This document shows positions 1-5,888 of a stretch of 15,931 nucleotides of DNA, in pieces. Both the position numbers and the translations under genes were made by a program. Numbering within the stretch: position 1 is the stretch's first letter; the number at the start of each line of letters is the position of its first letter. Below the pieces are notes generated by a model, which did no database searches, was not told the DNA's origin, and saw nothing but the letters and a program-made list of their open reading frames with translations. The stretch comes from JANQIV01 sp050117315 (GTDB lineage Bacteria; Bacteroidota; Ignavibacteria; Ignavibacteriales; Melioribacteraceae): NCBI GenBank assembly GCA_050117315.1, contig JASFMY010000147.1, positions 1 through 15,931 of the forward strand, given 5' to 3'.

Positions 1-158
1 TTTTCGCTATCTGTTAACTCGTTTTTCATATTTATCAAGTTAACTATTTTTTTCTTCTTTAAACAGTCCTCCGCATATTTTTTTCGGCTTGTGTATATAA
101 CAACGGTCCCCAGAATTATTAGAACTAATCCCAGTATTTGAACTTGGCTTAATTCCAT
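1..158 (-). CDS. Partial membrane-anchored protein, function unknown
   Basis: An open frame begins with ATG at 158 and runs off the left edge after 52 codons without a stop. The visible product starts MELSQVQ and has one strongly hydrophobic segment at about residues 8-22 (ILGLVLIILGTVVIY). A very basic stretch follows (SRKKYAEDCLKKKK), so the segment is probably a membrane anchor with the C-terminal side in the cytoplasm. The start lies 15 bp after the stop of the NeuB-like synthase gene, on the same strand, so it is very likely the last visible gene of the same operon. A purine-rich AAGGG lies only about 3 nt before the ATG, which is closer than usual for a Shine-Dalgarno site, so the start is uncertain. 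I do not recognise the family. A role in export or transfer of the sugar made by the operon is only a guess from position. Confidence 0.5.
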   Translation of the reverse strand, partial: MELSQVQILGLVLIILGTVVIYTSRKKYAEDCLKKKKIVNLINMKNELTDSE

Positions 159-173
159 TAGCCCTTCATTAAT

Positions 174-1055
174 TTATTTTACTCTTCTGAGTTTTTTTCT
201 TGAGGGGAGTTCGCTGTCATATACTCTTTTTATACCGTCGCCTAATGCTTTTTCTATATCTCTTATATTTGATACCAATCTAAAAAAACCTTGAATTTCA
301 ACCGATGCCGCTTGATCGGTTCCCCACATAGCTCTATCTAAAGTAATGTGTCTTTCAATAAATGATGCACCTTTTGCAACTGCAGCAAAAGAAGGAGCAA
401 GTCCGGTTTCATGGCCCGAATATCCAACAGGTACTTCTGGATATTTATTCTTGTATGTATCAATTACATTTATATTTAGTTCCTCAACCTTACAAGGATA
501 TGTAGAGGTTGATTGTGCAATTAATAAATTTTCCTTTCCAACTAAATTTACAGCTTCTTCTACTTCTTCCATTGTTGACATTCCTGTCGACATCATAATC
601 GGTTTGCCCGTTGCTTTTACTTTTTCATAAAGGTTTTTATCTGTCAGCGATGCAGAAGCCATTTTATACATTACTGGATTAAACTGTTCTATAAAGCTCA
701 CCGCTTCTTCGTCCCAGGGTGATACAAACCAGTGGATGCCTTTTTCTTTGCAATATCCGTCAATCTCTGCATATTCGTTTTTACCAAATTCTACTTTATG
801 CCTATAGTCTATGTATGTTAATCTTCCCCAAGGGGTGTCGCGTTCGATATTCCATTGATCTTTAGGAACACATAATTCCGGTGTTCTTTTTTGAAATTTA
901 ACCGCATCACATCCTGAAAATACTGCTCCGTCTATTAATTTTTTTGCGAGTTCCAAAGAACCGTTGTGGTTGATTCCAATCTCTGCAATGATATATACAG
1001 GTTCTCCGTCACCAATAAAACGGTTGCCTACTTTTACTTTTCTTTCTTGAGCCAT
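174..1055 (-). CDS. NeuB-like sialic acid/ulosonic acid synthase, SAF-less
   Basis: PEP-dependent synthase of the NeuB family, which condenses phosphoenolpyruvate with an aldose to give a 3-deoxy-ulosonic acid. The TIM-barrel signatures are present: AEIGINHNG with Glu25, AVKFQ with Lys53, MYKMAS with Lys131, SGHE with His215, and ERHITLD with Glu234 and His236. These correspond to PEP-, metal- and catalytic residues known from Neisseria NeuB. At 293 residues it is about 50-60 shorter than usual and ends KKLRRVK, where the antifreeze-like SAF domain would begin. The next frame encodes an unrelated hydrophobic protein, so this looks like a natural end rather than a frameshift. That missing domain supplies the arginine that contacts the N-acetyl group of ManNAc in Neisseria NeuB, so a non-acetamido acceptor such as a hexose phosphate is plausible (inference). 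It lies 25 bp downstream of the HAD phosphatase gene. Family is sure; substrate is unknown. Confidence 0.88.
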   Translation of the reverse strand: MAQERKVKVGNRFIGDGEPVYIIAEIGINHNGSLELAKKLIDGAVFSGCDAVKFQKRTPELCVPKDQWNIERDTPWGRLTYIDYRHKVEFGKNEYAEIDGYCKEKGIHWFVSPWDEEAVSFIEQFNPVMYKMASASLTDKNLYEKVKATGKPIMMSTGMSTMEEVEEAVNLVGKENLLIAQSTSTYPCKVEELNINVIDTYKNKYPEVPVGYSGHETGLAPSFAAVAKGASFIERHITLDRAMWGTDQAASVEIQGFFRLVSNIRDIEKALGDGIKRVYDSELPSRKKLRRVK

Positions 1056-1080
1056 AATTATTCCTGATAGATTTCTTTTG

Positions 1081-1593
1081 TTATTTATTGTTTGATTTTG
1101 CGTGAATTATTATTTCTGCAAAGTCTCTAAAAGCCCCGTAGCCGCCTTTGCTTTCCACAATTACATCCGCTACTTCTTTAGCAAATTTTGTTGCATCACT
1201 CGGACATGCAGTAAAACCGGATAAATTCATAATCTCAACGTCGTTTGTGTCGTCGCCTATAAAAGCAATTTCGTCAAAGCCAATATTATATTTTTCGCAA
1301 AGGGACTTTAGTACTGCAACTTTATCTTTTATTCCTAAATGAATTTCCTCTATTTTTAGTTTTCGTGCGCGGTGTTTCATTATATCGGTATTTTCACCGG
1401 ATATAATTCCCGTTTCAATGCCGGCAAATTTTCTTAACCTCTCAACTCCCATACCGTCACGTATTGAGAACCGCTTCATTTCTTCGCCTGAATGAGAGTA
1501 ATAAACACCCGTATCGGTTAACACACCGTCGCAGTCGGTCATTACAAGCTTAATTCTTTTTGCTTTTTCTAAAATCTGATTACTTAATTCCAT
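1081..1593 (-). CDS. KdsC-like HAD phosphatase (ulosonate-phosphate phosphatase)
   Basis: A 170-residue HAD-superfamily phosphatase of the cap-less KdsC type, which removes the terminal phosphate from Kdo-8-phosphate or KDN/Neu-9-phosphate. Motif I is DCDGVLTD with nucleophile Asp20 and Asp22. RFSIRDG follows at 42-47, motif II is IISGE (Ser65), the motif III lysine is Lys91 (KDK), and motif IV is GDDTNDVEIM at 113-122. The C-terminal GGYGAFRDF matches the tail that closes the active site of the neighbouring subunit in KdsC tetramers. Length is normal for the family. It sits between the SDR gene (27 bp upstream) and the synthase gene (25 bp downstream), so it most likely dephosphorylates that synthase's product. 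This would parallel the KDN-9-phosphate route of Bacteroides thetaiotaomicron, where a KdsC-type phosphatase works beside a synthase and a CMP-transferase. Which phosphate ester is used cannot be read from sequence. Confidence 0.88.
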   Translation of the reverse strand: MELSNQILEKAKRIKLVMTDCDGVLTDTGVYYSHSGEEMKRFSIRDGMGVERLRKFAGIETGIISGENTDIMKHRARKLKIEEIHLGIKDKVAVLKSLCEKYNIGFDEIAFIGDDTNDVEIMNLSGFTACPSDATKFAKEVADVIVESKGGYGAFRDFAEIIIHAKSNNK

Positions 1594-1620
1594 TATTAAC
1601 CCGATAAATTAGTAACTGAA

Positions 1621-2424
1621 CTACCAGCAAGTCCAGCCGCCGTCAACAATTAAGTTTGCCCCTGTCATGTAACTTGAAGCATCACTTGCCAGGTAAATTA
1701 ACGCGCCTTTGTAGTCTGTTGGTTTTGCCATTCTATTTAACGGTGTTTTCTCAGAATATTTTTCCACAAAGAATTCGTCCTGGTTATTTTCAACACCGCC
1801 GGGTGAAAGAGTATTCACCCTGACATTTTCTTTCCCCCAATAAGCAGCAAGATAACGCGTAAACATTATAACTGCGCCCTTTGTTGCCGAATAAGCAGGC
1901 GGTTTATAGAACGACTGCTTTCCTTCTTTATCAATATATAAAGATTGATTAGGCGCGGTTATGCCGTATGTAGAAGCAACATTAATAATACTTCCGGATT
2001 TTTGTTTTGCCATTTCATAGCCGAATATTTGAGAGCATAGGAAGACACCTGTTAAATTCACATCAACAGATTTTTGCCACAACTCAAGCGGGTAGTTTTC
2101 AAACTTGGATTGTTCGGCTGCCGCTTTCGGGTTTTCGAACATATCGTTTATTGCCGCGTTGTTTACAAGTATATCAATCTTTCCGAAAGTTTTTAAGATT
2201 TCATCTTTTGCTTTGTTAAGATTATCCGGATTTGTTACATCAAGTTTTAACCCGATGGATTCGGTATCCAGAACCTTAGCAAACTCTTTTGATTTTTCTT
2301 CATCAATATCTGCAACAATAACATCAGCACCTGCTTCCGACAATGCTTTGCAGTGTTCTTTTCCTATTAAACCAAGTGCACCTGTTACAATTGCTGTTTT
2401 ATTTTTCAGTGAGAATATATCCAT
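1621..2424 (-). CDS. Short-chain dehydrogenase/reductase, PtmA-like
   Basis: A 267-residue classical SDR oxidoreductase. The nucleotide-binding turn is TGALGLIG at 14-21, and an acidic residue after strand 2 (VADID, about Asp39) suggests NAD(H) rather than NADP(H). NNAA is at 88-91, Asn123 is in DVNLTG, and the catalytic Ser151, Tyr178 and Lys182 lie in ASTYG and YSATKGA. The C-terminal MTGANLIVDGGW is typical. The insert around ENYPLELWQKS and the NTLSPGGVENNQ segment recall SDRs of flagellin-glycan and nonulosonate clusters such as Campylobacter PtmA; this is recognition by eye. Its start overlaps the aminotransferase stop by one base (TAATG), so the two are probably translationally coupled. 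A joint role is attractive: the SDR oxidises a hydroxyl to a carbonyl and the aminotransferase replaces it with an amine. The substrate is unknown. Confidence 0.85.
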   Translation of the reverse strand: MDIFSLKNKTAIVTGALGLIGKEHCKALSEAGADVIVADIDEEKSKEFAKVLDTESIGLKLDVTNPDNLNKAKDEILKTFGKIDILVNNAAINDMFENPKAAAEQSKFENYPLELWQKSVDVNLTGVFLCSQIFGYEMAKQKSGSIINVASTYGITAPNQSLYIDKEGKQSFYKPPAYSATKGAVIMFTRYLAAYWGKENVRVNTLSPGGVENNQDEFFVEKYSEKTPLNRMAKPTDYKGALIYLASDASSYMTGANLIVDGGWTCW

Positions 2425-3761
2425 TATTTTTTCTGCAAAGGTTTCATATTAAAATTGTCAGTTTTTCTGAAGACCGGCTGAACAGGCGTACCTTTTATTA
2501 AGTCTTTTACGTTGCCGTCTTCAACTGCTTTCTTTAAGATCGGCAACACTTCTTCATAAACTTTTAATGTGTAGTCAACATCTTCGTCTGAGTGTGAGAA
2601 GCATAAATTATGGAATCCCGACCACAGAATTCCTCTCTTAATAACTTCCTGCTGTACCAGTGATTTTAGTAATAAAGGATCGCCTGCAGTTGTATCAAAA
2701 GTCATCATGGAACGGAAGTTATAACCGATAGCTTTTGTATAACCCATATCAAGTCCAGATGCAATTTCGTTATAACCGTCTTTTAATTTTTTGCCCTGGC
2801 TGTCTAAATATGTTTGAACATTTTTTTCTTTCATTTCTTCAACTGTTGCCTTTACGGCAGCTAAGGATAAGGCTTCACCACCGAATGTAGTGTAAAAGAA
2901 AACCTCCTCATCGGCCAGATCCATAATTTTTCTTTTTCCTGTTAAAATCGAAATAGGCATGCCGTTGGCAACAGCTTTAGAATAAGTTGCGAGGTCCGGA
3001 GTAATTCCAAAATATTCCTGTGCGCCGCCGAGAGCCATTCTGAAGCCCGTCCACATTTCATCAAAAATTAATAGAACACCTTTTTCTTCGCACAACTGAG
3101 CAACTTTATGAAGGAAATCATCTTTTGGTTCTTGAAACACTACCGGTTCTAAAATCACTGCTGCTACATCATCTTCAATAACATCTTTTAACGAATCAAT
3201 ATCATTGTAATTAAATGTATAAGTGATTGCTTGCACTGCTTCAGGGATTCCATGATTTCTAGCAGTAACACTAACATACCAGTCATGCCAGCCGTGGTAA
3301 CCGCAGCATAAAACTTTGTTTTTGTCTGTGTATGCACGCGCAAGTCTTACTGCAGCGCTTGTTACATCCGCGCCTGTTTTGCTGTATCTTACCGCTTCTG
3401 CATTTGGGATAATTTCTTTCATTAGTTCCGCTACTTCAACTTCCAGCGGGTGCATTAGTGAAAACGTGATACCGTCTTCAAGCTGCTTTTTAACAGCATT
3501 ATCCACTTTCTCATAGGCATAACCAAGCGACAACGGGCCTATTCCCATGTTGAAATCGATATACTCATTGCCGTCAACATCCCAAACATGAGAACCTTTG
3601 CCTTTAACCAGGTATTTGGGGGCAACCCCGTTTACGTGCTGGGTGGGTCCTTTTGCTAATGTTTGAGTAACGGAAGGTATTAAACCAAGAGCGCGGTTAT
3701 ACAATTCGTTTGACTTTTCAATTACAGGATAATTTTCATTAAAACTTACTGTGTTTGGCAT
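2424..3761 (-). CDS. Class III PLP aminotransferase (glutamate-1-semialdehyde aminomutase-like)
   Basis: A 445-residue fold-type I, class III PLP-dependent aminotransferase related to glutamate-1-semialdehyde aminomutase. HVWDVDGNEYIDF at 58-70 is the family N-terminal motif, GYHGWHD at 154-160 binds the cofactor, ILEPV is at 203-207, and LIFDEMWTGFR at 231-241 contains Asp234 for the pyridine nitrogen. YSKAVANGMP carries the Schiff-base Lys262. The usual phosphate-binding S-G/N-T/S-E-A motif is replaced by SKTGADVTSAA at 127-137. That suggests a distinct subfamily rather than HemL, and no other tetrapyrrole gene is nearby. Its location between an SpsF-like cytidylyltransferase gene (22 bp) and an SDR gene (1-bp overlap) argues for sugar amination. 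Class III enzymes usually act on aldehydes or terminal ketones, so a terminal or near-terminal carbon of the sugar is a reasonable guess. Substrate and amino donor are unknown. Confidence 0.87.
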   Translation of the reverse strand: MPNTVSFNENYPVIEKSNELYNRALGLIPSVTQTLAKGPTQHVNGVAPKYLVKGKGSHVWDVDGNEYIDFNMGIGPLSLGYAYEKVDNAVKKQLEDGITFSLMHPLEVEVAELMKEIIPNAEAVRYSKTGADVTSAAVRLARAYTDKNKVLCCGYHGWHDWYVSVTARNHGIPEAVQAITYTFNYNDIDSLKDVIEDDVAAVILEPVVFQEPKDDFLHKVAQLCEEKGVLLIFDEMWTGFRMALGGAQEYFGITPDLATYSKAVANGMPISILTGKRKIMDLADEEVFFYTTFGGEALSLAAVKATVEEMKEKNVQTYLDSQGKKLKDGYNEIASGLDMGYTKAIGYNFRSMMTFDTTAGDPLLLKSLVQQEVIKRGILWSGFHNLCFSHSDEDVDYTLKVYEEVLPILKKAVEDGNVKDLIKGTPVQPVFRKTDNFNMKPLQKK

Positions 3762-3783
3762 ATCTATAACTCTTAATTATTTG

Positions 3784-4611
3784 TTAAATGTTATTGTTTT
3801 TTCCTTTTTTAGTTTTCTCTTTAAATTCGTCAATATTTTCTAATTCATCGAGATGGTTTTCATACCAGTATCTTCCAGCGTATTTGTTATTGATTATGTA
3901 TATATACGGTTTTTCTTCAAGAAGGTTTAAAATATCATACAGGCTGAAATTTGGTTTATGCGGGTATAATTCTTCGTATACTGTCCTGATAAAAACATAA
4001 TCCTCCTCGTAATCAATTGTCCATCTGTGAGTTGATGAAAAGTCATGGTTCGTTTCCCAGAGAATATTGTTGATTTTAAATTTATCGGGATTTTCCCAAA
4101 TATACGGGGTAGTGTGTTCTCTTTCCAATTTACGTTTTGCTTTTTTGTGAGCTTTTTCCAGAACGCTCATTTTCATTATTTCAACATCGTTGCCGTCGGG
4201 AAACGAAGCGGGGTGAAGGTTGCTTACAAAATCATATTCGGGATAGTTGTCTAAAAAATTTTTAATTACTTTATCAATTACATGCGGATCAATTAACGGG
4301 CAATCGGAAGGGATTTTAACAACTGCATCAGCATTATATTTTTTCCCAACTTTATAATGTCTGTCCAACAAATCATTTAAACTTCCCCTGTAAAAATCAA
4401 GCTTATGGCTTATACAAAGTTCTTCAATAGCATCGTCTTCTTTTTCTGTTGAAGTAGCTACAACAACCTGTCCGCAAAGTTCAGACAACCGGACTCTTTC
4501 AACCATTCTAATTAGAAGAGGTTGACCGCAAATAGACATTAAAACTTTACGGGGCAATCTGCTTGAGCCAGTTCTGGCTTGAACAACTGTAACTACTTTT
4601 AATTCTTTCAT
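3784..4611 (-). CDS. SpsF/NeuA-like CMP-sugar cytidylyltransferase
   Basis: A 275-residue nucleotidyltransferase of the SpsF family (spore coat polysaccharide protein F, CMP-ulosonate synthetase fold). The N-terminal CTP-binding signature QARTGSSRLPRKVL is at 11-24; the residue between Pro and Lys is Arg where Gly is common. VVVATSTEKEDDAI at 49-62, YRGSLNDLLDR at 74-84, and PSDCPLIDP at 101-109 with a probable metal-binding Asp103 complete the fold. It is somewhat longer than typical SpsF proteins, with a charged lysine-rich tail. It would activate the 3-deoxy-ulosonic acid produced by the NeuB-like synthase as a CMP-sugar in the cytoplasm. Its start overlaps the stop of the upstream transferase gene by 4 bp (ATGA). 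Activation by CMP is inferred from the family and from the synthase in the same operon; some SpsF homologues are uncharacterised. Confidence 0.85.
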   Translation of the reverse strand: MKELKVVTVVQARTGSSRLPRKVLMSICGQPLLIRMVERVRLSELCGQVVVATSTEKEDDAIEELCISHKLDFYRGSLNDLLDRHYKVGKKYNADAVVKIPSDCPLIDPHVIDKVIKNFLDNYPEYDFVSNLHPASFPDGNDVEIMKMSVLEKAHKKAKRKLEREHTTPYIWENPDKFKINNILWETNHDFSSTHRWTIDYEEDYVFIRTVYEELYPHKPNFSLYDILNLLEEKPYIYIINNKYAGRYWYENHLDELENIDEFKEKTKKGKNNNI

Positions 4612-5657
4612 GCTACCTTTCCCGGCATCAATTCATCTGAGAATATTTCTTCTCTGACTTCGAATTTTTCAATAATTTCTTCGGAAGCTATATTTTCGTT
4701 TTCCAATAATTCTCTTCCGATCTTTGCAATTCTCTCTGCCGAAGTTCCGTTATTTTGAATAGGTGTTAACCTTTTCAACTCATTCAGATCAAAATAAGAA
4801 TAAACTTTTTTGCCCAAAGCAATACCAATATATACAACCGATGAATACTGGCAGATCAATACGTCGCAGTTAGCTATCATATGATCCGTGTTTCCCTTTT
4901 GATAAACAAGAGAACCCGGCGCCCAGGTCTCAATTTCTCTTTTGGCCCTGCCAAATTTTTCGTTTGGATGCAGTTTAAATAAAAGACGCTTATCACCGGC
5001 TATTTTTTTTGCTTCAAGTATTGTCTTTTTCCTATTTTCATATTTAAATGTTTCCCTTGCATCAGAGGTAGCTACCATAGCATAATTTTTATGAGGGAAA
5101 TCATTCTTCAAAAACACTTTTGCATTGTCAAAATTCGGAATTCCCGTAACAACGAGCTTATTTCTATCGGCACCCTTGTTAGCAAAATGATCTTTATAAC
5201 CATGAGATGCAACACAAAACAAATCGTAGCAACCTGATGTTCCGGTCATTGCAGTGCTTGCCATCCATCTCGGTAGTTTTAACGTTTTTACAATGTGATA
5301 CAAGAAATTTTCAGGGTCAGTCATACCTTCCTGAACATGTATCACTTTCTTGTTTCTAATATTATTAGGAACAATCAAATCGGAGCTGATAAATACAAGA
5401 TCATAATCATTGTTTAGACCGCGGTAGTCAAGTTTTAGATCGTGTTTCTCAACGTATTTTATTGTTCTATCTATATGTTTTCTACCGACTACAGTAAAAT
5501 TTAGGAATCCTTTTTGAACCAAATAGTTTATAAATCCATCCGCATAAAAGCCCGTAAAATAACAGTGATAGTCATCTGATAAAAAAGTAGATATTTTGTG
5601 TAGCATTGAGGTTTGATTTATAGAACCACCAACAAACAATATTTTCTTTTTTTGCAT
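4608..5657 (-). CDS. GT-B-fold transferase, glycerophosphotransferase/NeuC-like superfamily
   Basis: First gene of the minus-strand operon. The open frame extends to a TTG at 5669, but I choose ATG at 5657, giving MQKKKILFVGG, where the first beta strand of a Rossmann domain starts immediately (349 residues). A two-domain GT-B architecture is suggested. The N-terminal half contains VIHVQEG (about 105-111). The C-terminal half has KLHPNEKFGRAKRE (about 228-241), and a second block, CDVLICQYSSVVYIGIALG, typical of the donor-binding side of UDP-GlcNAc 2-epimerase-like, CDP-glycerol glycerophosphotransferase-like and related transferases. No membrane segment is seen. In context it could transfer the CMP-activated ulosonic acid to an acceptor glycan or lipid, or act as an epimerase supplying the precursor. 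The WecB/NeuC catalytic pattern is not obvious, so I favour transferase. It overlaps the cytidylyltransferase gene by 4 bp. Confidence 0.65.
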   Translation of the reverse strand: MQKKKILFVGGSINQTSMLHKISTFLSDDYHCYFTGFYADGFINYLVQKGFLNFTVVGRKHIDRTIKYVEKHDLKLDYRGLNNDYDLVFISSDLIVPNNIRNKKVIHVQEGMTDPENFLYHIVKTLKLPRWMASTAMTGTSGCYDLFCVASHGYKDHFANKGADRNKLVVTGIPNFDNAKVFLKNDFPHKNYAMVATSDARETFKYENRKKTILEAKKIAGDKRLLFKLHPNEKFGRAKREIETWAPGSLVYQKGNTDHMIANCDVLICQYSSVVYIGIALGKKVYSYFDLNELKRLTPIQNNGTSAERIAKIGRELLENENIASEEIIEKFEVREEIFSDELMPGKVA

Positions 5658-5888
5658 ATCCTCTAACAATTAATTTAAGAACAAATCACCAAAGCGAACA
5701 CTCAAAATATAAAAATAAGTCTATTTTTTCTAAAAAATCTTCTATTAACAAATTGTTAATAGAAACATGAAAATTACTTTCCCGGCATTAAGTTAACGCT
5801 AATTTAACAAATGGGTGTTCAAAAAAAGATTATTTTTTAAAATAATTTAAATAGTAAATCTGAATTAGGAAGATATAACCTCTTTAAT
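5658..5888. promoter_or_regulatory. Divergent intergenic promoter region
   Basis: 231 bp of very AT-rich DNA separate the minus-strand sugar operon from the plus-strand metallophosphoesterase gene, so promoters for both must lie here. It holds the 25-bp palindrome at 5740-5764 and two weaker AT-only inverted repeats (5723-5738 and 5829-5846). TAAATCTG at 5855-5862 is one mismatch from the Bacteroidetes -7 element TAnnTTTG and could serve the phosphoesterase gene. No convincing -35/-10 pair was found on the minus strand. No small gene was found in it. Confidence 0.5.
5740..5764. promoter_or_regulatory. 25-bp palindrome, candidate operator
   Basis: Two perfect 12-bp arms (TTCTATTAACAA and its complement TTGTTAATAGAA) flank a single central A at 5752. 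It lies 83 bp upstream of the sugar-operon ATG at 5657 and 124 bp upstream of the phosphoesterase ATG, a typical position for a dimeric repressor site serving divergent genes. On the minus strand it is followed by GATTTTTT, so a weak hairpin-plus-U-tract reading is also possible, but no minus-strand gene precedes it. Confidence 0.4.

Noticed and set aside
174..1055. NeuB-like gene as a frameshifted or truncated pseudogene
   Set aside because: All barrel residues are intact, the end is clean, and the next frame encodes an unrelated hydrophobic protein rather than SAF sequence.
2424..3761. Annotation as hemL (glutamate-1-semialdehyde aminomutase)
   Set aside because: The phosphate-binding segment differs, no tetrapyrrole gene is near, and the gene is coupled to sugar-activation genes.
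5740..5764. Reading the 25-bp palindrome as an intrinsic terminator of the minus strand
   Set aside because: It is followed by GATTTTTT on that strand, but its stem is AT-rich and no minus-strand gene precedes it, so an operator is the simpler reading.
5829..5846. Inverted repeat ATTATTTT/AAAATAAT
   Set aside because: Made of A and T only in a very AT-rich spacer, so chance symmetry is expected.
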